Shown here one piece after another: positions 1 through 46,639 of a DNA stretch of 64,000 bases (position 1 is the first letter of the stretch; each line of letters starts with the position of its first letter). Location of the stretch: the NCBI RefSeq assembly GCF_027595985.1, contig NC_073306.1, positions 192,837,000-192,900,999 on the forward strand, read 5' to 3'. Under the pieces are notes generated by a model that searched no databases, had not been told where the DNA came from, and saw only the letters and a program-made list of their open reading frames with translations. The stretch comes from Sorex araneus (lineage: Eukaryota; Chordata; Mammalia; Eulipotyphla; Soricidae). The position numbers were made by a program, and so were the translations under genes.

Positions 1-157
1 GCACAGTGGGTAGGGCATTTGCCTTGCACGTGGCCAACCTGAGTTCGATTCCCAGCATCCCATATGGTCCCCTGAGCACTGCCAGGGGTAATTCCTGAGT
101 GCAGAGCCAGGAGTAACCCCTGTGCATTGCCGGGTGTGACTCAAAAAGCAAAAAAAT
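1..157 (+). mobile_element. SINE A (SOR-like), cut by window edge
   Basis: Starts inside the tRNA-like A box (GCACAGTGGGTAGGGC), has a B box (GAGTTCGATTCCC), the CATCCCATATGGTCCCC body and a short A tail. The first ~15 bases of the element lie outside the window. Confidence 0.9.
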
Positions 158-158
158 C

Positions 159-598
159 CAAATTGTTGTATATATATAGAGAGAGAGAGAGAGATGAATA
201 TTACTCAGTTCTCGTGAAAGATGAAATCTTTCCATTTGCTACAACATGAATGAAACTAGAGAGTATCATACTAAGTGAAATAAATGGTAAGATACCATTT
301 ATTTCACTTAGTATGATATTTCACATATAATCATACAAATATGTGGTGTACATTGAAACAAAAGAAGAAAGATAATGTTCAAGGAAAATACACCCTGAGT
401 TTCTGAACTATGGAACTGAAATTACTTAGGGGGGATGGGCCTTAGTGGGAAGAAAGGGCCCAAAGGATGATGAAAGATACTTTTACCTAGTTGTGGTTTT
501 GGTATGACAACATAAACTTTGAATATGTATGAAACTGTACTCCTTAAACATATGGTTTTATAAACGGATGCTATCTCAATAAAATAAATTTTAGAAAA
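159..598 (+). mobile_element. L1 3' end, plus strand
   Basis: End of L1 ORF2 and 3' UTR: ACATGAATGAAACTAGAGAG, then AAGTGAAATAAA, a GGGGGGATGGG stretch and a terminal CTCAATAAAATAAATTTTAG. A perfect inverted duplication at 265-317 interrupts it. Confidence 0.7.
265..317. repeat. Perfect 25-bp inverted repeat with 3-base loop
   Basis: Arms 265-289 and 293-317 are exact reverse complements around the loop AGA. It lies inside L1-derived sequence and looks like a fold-back mutation. Confidence 0.95.
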
Positions 599-1154
599 TT
601 AAAAGATAAACTGAAAGAGGAGACAAAGCTACTTAAAATGGTGCTCTCACATTTTAATTGACTCAGTATTCAGAAGTGGTTTGCCTATACCTGGCATAAA
701 AATTACAAAGGAAGTATATGCTCGTGAAATAAATTATGACAGTTGTTATCAAGAGTAAAATAAAATTAATTATTTATTTTCTTCTGTATGTTTATTTGAA
801 ATTGCAGGTTAGATATGAAGATATGAGGAGATATGATTTTTTTTATTTCTGCAGTTTTACAACTGTGTATTGTGATTCAAGGAATTAAGTTTATACCAAA
901 TTTTCTATATATTTGAATTGCTGATATTCAGGTATTACCATATTTTAATATTGTGTATGGTTATGAAATAAGCATTGTATTTTTATTTAATTCTTTTTAG
1001 TGATTAAATTTGAGATTAAAGTTATTAATGTCAGTGCTCATATTTGGAGCACAAAAAACTTGACAGTAAATATGGCTGAGATTTCTTTTTTTTCTTTGTA
1101 TATACATATATATGCTTGACAAATATCATCTCCACCTAATCTTTAGTAATAGTA
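599..1154. other. AT-rich non-coding sequence
   Basis: Intron 9 of TMPRSS11D; no exon or clear repeat seen. The rest of intron 9 up to 2197 (1890-2197) also shows nothing. Confidence 0.7.
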
Positions 1155-1169
1155 AAAAAAACTAGTTGA

Positions 1170-1874
1170 GGCCATATTATGAGGACTATTAAGCAGGTAT
1201 GAACTTGGTGGCTCGGGAAGGAAAAAAAAAAGAGTTATGAACTTGAAACAGCAGGATGCGTGGGCAGTCTCGGGCCGGGGGGTGATACCAGCGCGTGCTC
1301 CACGGAGATTTGACCCGGGTGGCCACATGTCTGTGTGGTCGCTCAGCTGCTGATCGACCACGATCCGGAGGCCAGCTAGACTACTTTTGGTCCCAGCAAC
1401 TGCTTGCAGCCATATCTCTAGACTGTGAACTAAGCCATTGCCCCATGCTGCCCCAGGAAGGGAAATGATGCAATTTCTAACATAAATCTCCCTGGACTTA
1501 ATTACTGAAATACTAAAATACAGAAATCCTAAACTGCATGGCCGCAGCTTCATATCTCTTCATTCTCAGCAATGGAAAACTAATTATCAAATGCTTCCTT
1601 GTGAGTAGGGTTATTTTTTTTGGGGGGGGGAATCTCCAACAACAATAGTGAGTTTTGTGTTGAAATATGGAACATAATCAAAGTAAAGAGAAAACGAAGT
1701 GAAATTTATCAGCTACTCAGGCGGGGGGTGGATGGGGGGGTGGGAGGTATACTGGGGTTTTTGGTGGTGGAATATGGGCACTGGTGAAGGGACGGGTGTT
1801 CAAGCATTGTATAACTGAGACATAAGCCTGAGAACTTTGTAACTTTCCACATGGGGATTCAATAAAATAAATTT
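1170..1874 (+). mobile_element. Composite retroposon copy 1: GC-rich head, L1-like tail
   Basis: Flanked by the 15-base duplication aaaaaaactagttga at 1155-1169 and 1875-1889. The first ~400 bases include a GC-rich segment (about 1255-1480) that I do not recognise. From about 1570 the sequence matches composite copy 2 at 58375-58670 (TATCAAATGCTTCCTT, CAACAACAATAGTGAG) and ends like the local L1 3' UTR (GGGCACTGGTGAAGGG, TCAATAAAATAAATTT). No protein-coding frame is supported. Confidence 0.7.
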
Positions 1875-2197
1875 AAAAAAACTAGTTGAAGTTGGATGTT
1901 CTTATTATTTCCTCATTTTACAAATAAAAGATTAATTATAGAGCTAAGGAATTCAAACCTCTGTCTGGTTCTTAAGTGTGGATGGTTAACTACTCTGTGA
2001 TTTGGCTTCTCAGAATTAATGTTTTCATGGTAGATAAACATCACGAAAGAATTTTCTCTTTAAAATCTAGATTGTAAATTTTTAGAAAGTCAGAGCCTGT
2101 GTATTATAATGATCAGCCTCTGCCTATCACCATATCATGTGCCAGTAAATACTTGCAACTTTGCTGATTACATGGATAACAGTGTTCATGAATTTAC

Positions 2198-37625
<35,428 letters not shown>

Positions 37626-38017
37626 TTTACTTCTGAATAATGAGGAGGTCCTTTTTCCTGGCTATCCAAATGCTCTGAGATTCTCACTCAAGTGAATGAC
37701 TGTCATGTACTATGTGTGACCTATGAAACAACTGGAGACAAAGGAGGAAATCCCACGCAATTTAAATCCAACTTGTTAAGCAAGTCTGAAAGAATCAACT
37801 TGAACATACTGTATGACTTATAGAGTGAAATCAGAGGCAGAGATTGTTGAATATTACCGAGAATTTTATTCTGATAAATTTTGATCAAATATGTGAGAGA
37901 CATTTTCTAAAAGTTTACAATTACTTCGTTAGACTCTATGGTCATCATGTTTTAAAGATGATCTGGCATTCTTGCCAATGTCATATTGTTACCCACCTAA
38001 TTCTGTTTCCTTTTTAT
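37626..38017 (-). promoter_or_regulatory. TMPRSS11D 5' UTR and promoter region
   Basis: Sequence just upstream of the start codon. It must hold the leader and core promoter unless a further 5' non-coding exon exists. No CpG island, as expected for a tissue-restricted gene. Confidence 0.5.
37818..37824 (-). promoter_or_regulatory. TATA-like box upstream of TMPRSS11D
   Basis: On the minus strand this reads CTATAAG in TCACTCTATAAGTCA, about 195 bases upstream of the start codon. Initiation 30 bases later would give a 5' leader of roughly 165 bases. This is only a motif in AT-rich DNA. Confidence 0.2.
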
Positions 38018-38156
38018 TTTGGCCACACCCAGGGTGCTCAGGGCTTACTCCTGGCTGTGCACTCAGGGATGACTCTAGGAGGGATCAAGGGACCATATTT
38101 GGTGTTTGACATCAAACTCTAGACAGCCTTTCCCGCTGTACTTATCTCTTAAGCCC
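38018..38156 (-). mobile_element. Old SINE A-like copy, minus strand
   Basis: GGCCACACCCAGGGTGCTCA, GGGCTTACTCCTGGCTGTGC, CTGTACTTATCTCTTAAGCC. Confidence 0.75.
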
Positions 38157-38187
38157 TAACAGACATTATTTTTATGTAATGTAAAAC

Positions 38188-38393
38188 ATAGCAGAGCAGG
38201 TAGGGTGTTTGCTTTGCACGTGGCCAACCTGGGTTCAATTTCTCCGCCCCTCTCAGAGAGCATGGCAAACTGCTGAGAGTATCCTGCCAGCATGGCAGAG
38301 CCTGGCAAGAACCCGTGGCATATTCGATATACCAATAACAGTAACAAGTCTCACAATGGAGACATTTCTGGTGCCCACTGGAGCAAATCGATG
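38188..38393 (+). mobile_element. SINE B (RTE-tailed), short head
   Basis: AGCAGAGCAGGTAGGG A box, GGGTTCAATTTCTCCGCCCC, GCATATTCGATATACC, GGAGACATTTCTGGTGCCCA and GAGCAAATCGATGAATG. The duplication aatgtaaaac is at 38178-38187 and 38394-38403. Confidence 0.88.
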
Positions 38394-38551
38394 AATGTAA
38401 AACCAAATGATAGAAACAGTAATGAATGTCTCTTTTCTACCTTTACTATTTACATTTTCATCGGACCCTACATTTCTCTAATATATGCACATTGTTTTTT
38501 TAGTGAAAAGAAATAAAAATCTGTCCAAATTTAAACAGTTAAAAAAATTAG

Positions 38552-38745
38552 GATTGGAGAAATAGTACGGGTTTAGGGCTCTTACCTTGCACGCAGTTAA
38601 CCCGGGCTTGATCTTCAGTGTTGAATAGGGTTCCTGAGCCTTGACAGGACTGATCCTTGGTTAAGGAGCCAGGGTGAGCCCTGCGTACTAGCGGATGTGA
38701 CAAGTCCCACTCCCCCAAAAAACCCAAACAAACCAAAGAAACAAA
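38552..38745 (+). mobile_element. Diverged SINE A
   Basis: GGATTGGAGAAATAGTACGG head, CCTTGCACGCAGTTAACCCG, GGAGCCAGGGTGAGCCCTGC, then CCCCCAAAAAACCCAAACAA. Confidence 0.75.
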
Positions 38746-39314
38746 AGAAGAATTATATCATAGAATATCACTTTGTATTATGCTTTTTATATTTAATCTT
38801 ATTTTATGAGCATATTCAGATAATATTAACTCTTAGTAGCTTTAAGTACATTTTAGAATGGATTGTATACAAATCTAATAGCTGTCTACAATGTACATTA
38901 TAACTTAAAGTTTGTGAGTACAGTAACTACTGACATTTTTATTGTTAAGGGAGGCTGCATTTTAAAGATAAGAAAATTACACTGAATAGATTCCTCATAA
39001 AATATTGACACCAACTTAATGTATTTAGACATTTTCTATTTTTTACTGTAGATCAATTTTCCAATGACCATCTTCATGTACATGGCTTTTCTCTTTCACT
39101 TTCTGTGTATTTTATTTCTTAGGCTAAATGGAAATGTATTATTTTACCAAATTCTTTCAATATGTCATTTGTTTAAAATTATTTTTGTTTAATAAGTTTT
39201 CCATAGGTTTGAAGTGTTGTCTTCTATTGATAGCACTTTTTCCTAACTTTACTCTTTTCTCTCTAACTTTGACATTGTCTGGAACAGTCAGCAAGAATTT
39301 ATTTGTAAAAATGA

Positions 39315-39472
39315 TTTTTGGCCTACACCTTGAGGTGGACTTCAAGGGCTACTTCCAGCTCAGTGCTTGGTGACACTTCTGGAGCTTCTTGGAGGCCAGA
39401 TGGTTCCAAGAATCAAGACCTGCAGGCCCACGTGCTCTCACATCTTTTGAGCTACCTCTCTGGCCCAGCAAA
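39315..39472 (-). mobile_element. Old SINE A-like copy, minus strand
   Basis: GGCCTACACCTTGAGGTGGA, CAGCTCAGTGCTTGGTGACA, TTGAGCTACCTCTCTGGCCC. Confidence 0.6.
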
Positions 39473-40512
39473 GGACATGTTTAATAAATAGATACTTAGT
39501 CAACACATTTTGTTTTAATGTCCAATAACCAAATATGTTCATGCAGATCCTAGGGCCCCATCATGATTTATAATGGAATTTAAGCCTGAGTCAAGGGAGT
39601 GGTACAAAGAAAACCACATTAAGTTTGAAAGAAACTTCCTGCTTGTCTGTGATGAGCTCAGCACAGAACGCTAGGTGGGGCATGAAATTACGTTTTGTGA
39701 AGCGAGCGAATTGTATTCTTACCGGGACATTTTCCAAAGATGTTGACTTTTAGTCTTTGGATCCGCAAGTAGTGGCAGGTTTGGCACTGACCTTTTCTAT
39801 TCTTAAAGGATAGATTTTTTTTTCTCTTCACTTTAAATCATTACAAGATTTTTTTTTTTATCAATTCAAGAATAACAGGTTTCAGAGAAACAGATCTTTT
39901 ATTGTCACAGAGGCTAAACTAGCACCATTGAAGCTGATGATATTGTTTATTTTGGCAAGTTTGGCTGAAGGAGAAAGATCGTGGAAGTGAGAATATCTTC
40001 AAATACACAAATGTTTGTAAAAAAAACCTTGAAAGATGTATGAATCACAGAGTCCATCATCATCGTAATAGGTCAAGGAAAAACAAACAGAAAACAGGCC
40101 TGAAGGTGGAATTGGGTTGTAGTGGTTGGTTTGTTTGTTTTATTTATAACTTTAATTTGGAATTTGTTTAGTCAACAAATCCAGGATGATTCAGTCATAT
40201 GCCTGTGGCTGGCAATGAATTTATCATGGCCTCCCTCAAAAGGTTATCATAAATGTAGAAAAATAAAGATCAAGGGTATGAAAACTGTATAGTGTTGAAT
40301 ACAGCCTTTATGTTTATTATAAGTGTAATTTTGGATATTTAGTTATAATTGGATTATATATTTATGGCATGTTTGCTTTCATGGTTTATGTCTCTTAGGT
40401 GGTTGAAATTAAGGGAAGAATATGCCCTACTATGTTGCAAAGCCTTTTGGCTAATCAAAAGCCAAATGTTTATAAACACTCTGGACTCTTTGGACTTAAA
40501 ATACACTTATAG
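39473..40512. other. Intergenic, no feature seen
   Basis: 38746-39314, 40693-41684 and 41911-42361 between the repeats are similar. Confidence 0.6.
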
Positions 40513-40692
40513 GGGCTGGAGAAATAGCACAGCAGGTAGGGCAGGGTAGGGCTTTTGCCTGGCACTCGGTCAACCTGGGTTTGATTCCCAGCATCCCATA
40601 CGGTCCCCTGAGCACCGCCAGGGGAAATTTCTGAGTGGAGAGCCAGGACTAACCCCTGTGCATCGCCCGGGTGTGACCAAAAAAGTAAATAA
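40513..40692 (+). mobile_element. SINE A (SOR-like) with head duplication
   Basis: GGGGCTGGAGAAATAGCACA head with GGTAGGGCA repeated twice, GGGTTTGATTCCCAGCATCC, then the usual body. Flanks share aatacacttata. Confidence 0.93.
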
Positions 40693-41684
40693 AAACAAAT
40701 AGAATACACTTATAATTAAGTTTTGATTCTCCTGTTTTCTACTCAGCGGGACTTAGAAACACCATTTCTGAAAAGTGTTCTTATATTTAAAAATAGAGTT
40801 AAAATGTCATTCTCATAGAATTGTGAGAATTAGATTCAATCAAATGAACTAAGTAATGGAAAACACTTAGTACACTTTGCACAATGTAATGTAGACATTC
40901 CTTTATCTGATTCTCAAGGCAGTGCATACGCAAGGAGGGGATTACATTATCAAGGAGTAGTTTGAAAGAGTTTGGGGTATTTCTGAATGCATCCTTGCCC
41001 AGATTCACATGTGACAGCTTTTATAAATTGATTTTATTCCCAAGGCATCCATTTAGATGTTCTTTAGAAAATTTGAAGCTCATTTCCATCTGCAGTGCCC
41101 TCCATTTTGGCATCTGGTTCTTTTTCCTATGCGCATGTTAAAAACATTCTATATTGGTATAAAATTTTCAAAAAATCACGTATATTATAGATGCTTAAAA
41201 ATCTTATTAAAAGAAGTTTATTCTTATTGTACCGGTCCTAAATTTTTCACTTTTATCTCTGTTTAACTACATAAATTTGTTTTCTTCTGAGGAGGGTGGT
41301 TTTAACCTTCCTGCATAATTGCACAAATTCGGCCGTTATATTTTCTCTTCATATTCCTCAAGGTGATAAAGTAAAATAAATATAGTTCATATTGATATAT
41401 CCTAACTCACATAGCTACATGAGAAGCCTAATAGATAAACTCAATTAAATTATCTTGTATATCAACTTCATAATTTTGTGAACTATTGTTTGATTGATAG
41501 GAACTGAGTACTTACATGTAATACCTATGTCATTAAAAAATTTAGTTAGTCCATCAGCATCCCAAAAATATAGCTAGGTTTGTCTGGTCGCTGTCTAGGG
41601 AACTGTTTAAGGAATCATTTCAGATCTTTTATACTTTTATCTTTTTTATGAGCAGAAATCAGTTTAGTAGTTTAATCAATAAGA

Positions 41685-41910
41685 GGGGCTGGAGCAATAG
41701 CACCATGGGTAGGCCGTTTGCCTTGCACGCAGCCAACCTGGGTTCGATTCTTCTGCCCCTCTTGGAGAGCCTGGCAAGCTACTGAGAGTATCTCGCTCAC
41801 AAGGCAGAGTTTGGCAAGCTACCGGTGTCGTATTCGATATGCCAAAAACAGTAGCAACAAGTCTCACGATGGAGACGATGAGCAACAGGATGACAGTGAT
41901 ACAGTGATAC
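41685..41910 (+). mobile_element. SINE B (RTE-tailed) with tail deletion
   Basis: Full head and body (GCCAACCTGGGTTCGATTCT, TTCGATATGCCAAAAACAGT). GGAGACGATGAGCAACAGGA shows loss of the TTACTGGTGCCC...AAATC segment. Ends GACAGTGATACAGTGATAC. Confidence 0.9.
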
Positions 41911-42373
41911 ATTCAGTAAGAGAAGGCAAAGGATTAATATATAATTTACAATTTTTTACAGTCTAGAGAAAATCTTTATACTTTTCCTCAAATATTTACT
42001 TCCCAATTGTTCTCACTATGGGTTTCAACAGTTCTACTGTTGGAGAAAAACATCCATATGTTTAGATAAACACTCAACCACTGGTTGTGAAATCTATTAA
42101 CTCATATATCTGCCCATATCCTTCCTGTTATAGTGGAAATGACTTTTCTAACCTCCCTTGGGAGGTTAATCTTTCCCTTTGTGCTTTGGTATTCACATAT
42201 TTGTCCGTCCTCTTCCTAAACCTGCTTCTCTAGTATTTCCTATTTCCAGGAGTTACCTCCCTTTTACTCAGCTTCTCATATGAGAAATCCAAGTGTTTTC
42301 TTTGTCTTCATTTCAATGTCTTATGTGAATGACTATTTATTCAGCTGATTTCATTTTTTCCATTTCCATTTTT

Positions 42374-43423
42374 CCAAATAGGGCATTCAAACTCAGGATC
42401 CTCCACAAGCTGTATTACAGATTCACCACCAGGATCTCACCATTCTACAAGGAAGTGATCATCAATGTTAAGAGAGGGGTTCAGCAAGGCAATACCATTT
42501 CACCGAAACTCTTCAGTGCCACCCTCGAGAATGTCATTCGATGACTGAATGGGAAGAAATGGGAGTGAAGATAGAAGGTCGGCAACTACATCACCTCAGC
42601 TTCACTGATGACATCTTTCTATTAACACTAAACATTTGCCAAGAGGCACAATTGCTGGTCGACTTCCATTGTGAGTGTGGAAAGGTCAGACTGCAGCTGA
42701 ATCTCATGAAGACAACGTCCATGAGAAACGGACTAGTTCCTGATGTTCCATTTGCTCTCAACGGAATGAACATCTCTGAATGCAGCAGTTATGTGTACCT
42801 AGGTCGAGAACTCAACATGACAAACGACCTGGCACCTGAGCTGCACAGGAGGAAGAGAGCAGCATGGAACGCCTTCAAGAACATCGAGAAGTGGTTAAGA
42901 GGACGAAGAACCTCCGCCTCTGGGCACATCTTTTTGACTCCACCGTTCTTCCTGCACTAACATATGCCTCACAGACCTGGGCCCTATGAAAAAAGGATGA
43001 GAACCCTATTCGTGTCTCCCAAAGAAGAATTGAAAGAGCTATGCTTGGAGTATCACGTTTCACTCAAGTGAGAGAAGGAATCTGGTGTTCTGACCTCCGT
43101 GGACAATTGAGGGTCAGGGACACTGTATCATTTGCCAAGACGTCAAAAATCAGATGGGCCAGACACGTAATGCGATTTGAAGATTACCGCTGGACTAGAG
43201 CTGTTACTGACTGGATTCTACAGGACATCAAACTTGGCCATTCACCTACAAGATGGTCAGATTTCTTCGTCAAGACCCTAAACGAACAGTTTGATGCTCT
43301 TTATGTTCCTGGAGTGAGCAGATGCCATTGGGCTACACTAGCACCCGATAGGGACAAATGGAGACATTACTGGCACCCGCTCAAGCAAATCGATGAGCAA
43401 TGGGATAACAAGTGATACAAGTG
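42374..43423 (+). mobile_element. RTE-type LINE, 5'-truncated broken reverse transcriptase
   Basis: Plus-strand remnant of the C-terminal half of an endonuclease-reverse transcriptase. It shows KRGVQQGNTISPKLFSATLE, then the FTDD catalytic box (FADD in active relatives), LNLMKTTSMRNG, YVYLGRELNM and a C-terminal region with SKIRWARHVMRFEDYRWTRA and PTRWSDFF, ending IDEQWDNK. The frame is broken near 42541 and 42890 and by an in-frame TGA near 42988, so it is dead. The 12-base duplication atttccattttt at 42362-42373 and 43424-43435 marks a 5'-truncated insertion. The motifs resemble the RTE enzymes common in invertebrate genomes and differ clearly from mammalian L1 and from BovB. The tail is ACAAGTGATACAAGTGAT, without poly(A). 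Confidence 0.85.
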
Positions 43424-43734
43424 ATTTCCATTTTTGTCATCCTATCCCAGGTGCTACCACATGACTCCAAACCACTAATCTCTCAGCTGACTATTGTTTG
43501 TCTTCTGATGACTTCCTCTGCCTTGGTTTTTATTCTAGGCTAGGCCATTTTTCACATCTACAAGTGGATCATCACAAATTGAGTGATGTCACTTATCTGT
43601 CAAAAAAAGATAAAGTTCTTCCATAATGTGGTTACAAGTCCTGTAGCAACAGTACCTTGCTTATTTTTTCACCCACTTTCCTATTTTCTGCTTCTCATGC
43701 TCTACACTCTAAGCATTAAGTTTCTTTTTTTTTA

Positions 43735-44110
43735 TAGATTTGATTTTTTATTGAATTTTTAAAAATTGAATCACAGTGAGATATACAATTGCAAATTTGT
43801 TCATCAGTGGGTTTCAGTCGTACAAGGTTCCAACATCCATACCTTCACTAGTGCTTATTTCTCACCACCAATGTCCTCAGTTTCCTTCCTGTAGTCCCCA
43901 CCCCACTCTGTCTCTGTGAAAGGTACTTCTCTCTCTCTGTCTCTATCTCTCTGTCTCTCTCTGTCTCTCTGTCTCTCTGTCTCTGTTTCTGTATCTGTCT
44001 CTCTCTCTCTCTCTTCCCTTTTGGGCCTTATGGTTTTCAATACAGATACTGAAAAGTTATCAGGCATATCTCTTGTACCTACTTTTAGTACTCAGTTCCT
44101 GTCCAAAGTG
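43735..44110 (-). mobile_element. L1 3' end, minus strand
   Basis: TTTTTATTGAATTTTTAAAA, TTGAATCACAGTGAGATATA, CACCACCAATGTCCTCAGTT, GGCCTTATGGTTTTCAATAC. An internal CTCTGT repeat has expanded. Confidence 0.85.
43930..44015. repeat. (TCTCTG)n-type repeat inside L1
   Basis: TCTCTCTGTCTC units of varying length. Confidence 0.9.
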
Positions 44111-44534
44111 AACATTTCCAACTATTTCTTTTACTTGGTTGTATTTCCTGCTCTCACAGTTTACTCCAGTGCTATTACCTTGGCTTACACCGGCAATTCC
44201 TTCATCTTCCAATACATTTCTTTTAGTTCAAAATCTGCCTAATTATATACATCTTCTTTAGCAGTGACTTAGACTAAGTTTATTCCTCTGCAATTTGCCC
44301 TTATATCAATTTTCTTTTCTTTTTGCATTCATTAAAAACACTTAACCCAGCTCTGAAAATAAATTTCAGAACAAATCACAGTATTCTGAGGAAAAATACT
44401 GCATTTCTGCCTTAGATGTAGCTAAAACTACATTTGATATTTTGAATTATTGAATGAAATAGTGTGCAGACTCAATAAAGTACTTATGCTGTGTTAGAAC
44501 TTTTATTTTATTTTATTTTAATTTAATTTATTTT

Positions 44535-44702
44535 TTGCTTTCTGGGTCACACCCGCCTATGCACAGGGGTTACTCTTGGCTTTGCACTCAGGAATTACTC
44601 CTGGTCATGCTTGGAGGACCTTATGGGATGCTGGGAATCGAACCTGGGTTGGTCACGTGCAAGACAAATGCCCTACCCACTGTACTATTGCTCCAGCCCC
44701 AG
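44535..44702 (-). mobile_element. SINE A (SOR-like), minus strand
   Basis: TGGGTCACACCCGCCTATGC, GGGAATCGAACCTGGGTTGG, CTGTACTATTGCTCCAGCCC; AT-rich tail at its left. Confidence 0.92.
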
Positions 44703-44859
44703 AACTTTAATTTTTTTAATCACTCTTACTGGTAGCAAGGAGATCATCAGAATGCATCAGAATAGCTTTCAAGGCCAACTGCTCAGCTGAAGAGTTTGAG
44801 GACCTGAATTTTAAAATATGTTCTTAAATTTTTTGTTTGTTTTTTTGCTTGGGTATATT

Positions 44860-46260
44860 TAGGACCAAACAGTAGGAGGTGGGACTTGTGCCTGGCCCCT
44901 ACAATGGGAGGGTCAAACCACAGTTTTTACAGAAACCAGGAAAAGGATGATTCATTGACTGAACGAGGAGGACTCACTTAGTGGACTGTGGCGGCTGTCT
45001 AATCCACTACAGAGATGATTTGGTGTGGCACTGCGGGCTGTGGTGATGTGTCATATGGCAGGGCTATGCCTCTGGTCTCCCTACAGTATGTTTGCCAACA
45101 CCCTGGAGAGGATGCAGGGGATATCTGGGATAAATACTGCCTGGTAACTGCACAGCACATGGTTTTATGCCACTTAAGCAACAATGCAGGGACTGAGACT
45201 TGCCCATCACTCCTGGTGGTGTGTGGTGACCTTTGCCAATCTCTACGGGAGACTGATGCGCCCTGTTATATGAAGAAATGGCTGCTGGGTTGTTGGCTAC
45301 TTAAAAGCTGTGTGCTAGCTCTGAGTACCTCTTTTGATTGACAGTGATTAGGGTGGTAACTATCAGGTGCCTATGTGCACCTATCTGTCTGCATCAATTG
45401 AGAGTGGATAGCCCTAGAGGATCCAGGAACCATGCAAGAATACTGCACTGTGCCAAAGGTGGGGAGCCAAGAATTCCACAGTGCAATGGATTTTGACCAA
45501 GGGGAAAGAGCAAGTGAACGGTCTCGTCCCTGGCCAGGACATTTGGACTGAGATGTCTTAGGGTAGTTAATAGGTGAGGGAGTGGAACTGCTGGCCATGT
45601 TCCCCACTGCCTGGAAAAAAAAATAGAGGGAACTAAAAGTGCTGGATGGGTGCCCAATGCTCTGTACATGAGCACCATAGTTGCCCAAGGTAAGCAATGT
45701 TCGGATGAGCCGGGCCTTAGCCCCGTGGTGTGTGCTCTGGTCTACCGAGTCCCTTGGGCCAGTATGGGTGTGTGGGAGACATGGATACCCACATTGTGTC
45801 TTAAATGGGACCAGACACTACACCTAAGGTGGCCCCAACTCTTCATTCCAGGCTATGCCCACACTAGAAAGATGTACCGAAAGGCGCACATGAGCAAAGC
45901 AGATCCCCTGCATGTCGTCCCTAGTCGTATGTCTATCTTTAGCATTCTGCTTGTTATGCTCTTTCCCAGCCCTTTATCCATATTGCTTACCCTTAGCTCA
46001 CTCCCTACACATTCTTGCCCCCCCAAACCGGTGTGTACCTTTCCCTCAAGAGTGACTGTATGCACTTCTTGGTATGTATTATGTTCTTATTAAATGTTTC
46101 TGCTTTCACATCTACTCTCTCTTGCCCTTGAATCTTTTCTATAAAAAGGACAAAGAACCAAGTTCGTCAGGTTGAGGCCACTCGCACATCTTTTCTGGAC
46201 CGAAAAGAATGAAGTCTCATTCCAATCTAAGTTCCCCTAAGATTCAAGGTGGCAGGATTT
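44860..46260 (+). mobile_element. Possible endogenous-retrovirus LTR and flanking segment
   Basis: A 1.4 kb block of higher GC than its surroundings. From about 46085 the sequence has an LTR-like R/U5 layout: TTATTAAATGTTTCTGC (ATTAAA), then CTTGCCCTTGAATC and GGACAAAGAACCAAGTTCG. No gag, pol or env motif is visible in any frame and the boundaries are unclear. The open frames at 45015-45341 and 45650-46093 match nothing I know. Confidence 0.35.
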
Positions 46261-46334
46261 AATTCTCAGATTAAGGGGGTTGAGTAGAAACTCATCCAGA
46301 TTCTGTCTTCTTTTCTTTTATTTTCTTTTCTCTA

Positions 46335-46496
46335 TTTGGATCACACCCGGTGATGCACAGGAATTACTCCTGGCTCTGTACTCAGTTATCACTCCTGGTG
46401 GTGCTCAGGGGACCATATGGGATGCTGGGAATTGAACCCGGGTTGGCCATGTGCAAGGCAAATGCTTTACCCACTGGGCTATCACTACAGCCCCTT
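46335..46496 (-). mobile_element. SINE A (SOR-like), minus strand
   Basis: GGATCACACCCGGTGATGCA, GGGAATTGAACCCGGGTTGG, GGGCTATCACTACAGCCCC. Confidence 0.92.
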
Positions 46497-46550
46497 TATA
46501 TACATGTACATGCATATATATATGCATATATATATACACACACACACAAA
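46497..46550. repeat. TA/CATA/CA dinucleotide-rich repeat
   Basis: TATATACATGTACATGCATA and CACACACACAC. Confidence 0.9.
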
Positions 46551-46639
46551 GGCATTTTCCCCTAAGGTATTTCCCCTAAGATTGTTTGCCTTCTACTTTA
46601 CACCCATCAAATGCTATTTGCTACTCTTGGTATATCAGT

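Noticed and set aside
1-2197. Final TMPRSS11D exon with GDSGGP
   Set aside because: Searched on the minus strand and not found; it must lie left of the window.
43916-44067. SLSLCLSLS / RERETDTET frames
   Set aside because: TCTCTG microsatellite.
45650-46093. 147-codon plus-strand frame
   Set aside because: No recognisable domain; it lies in a probable LTR-like segment.
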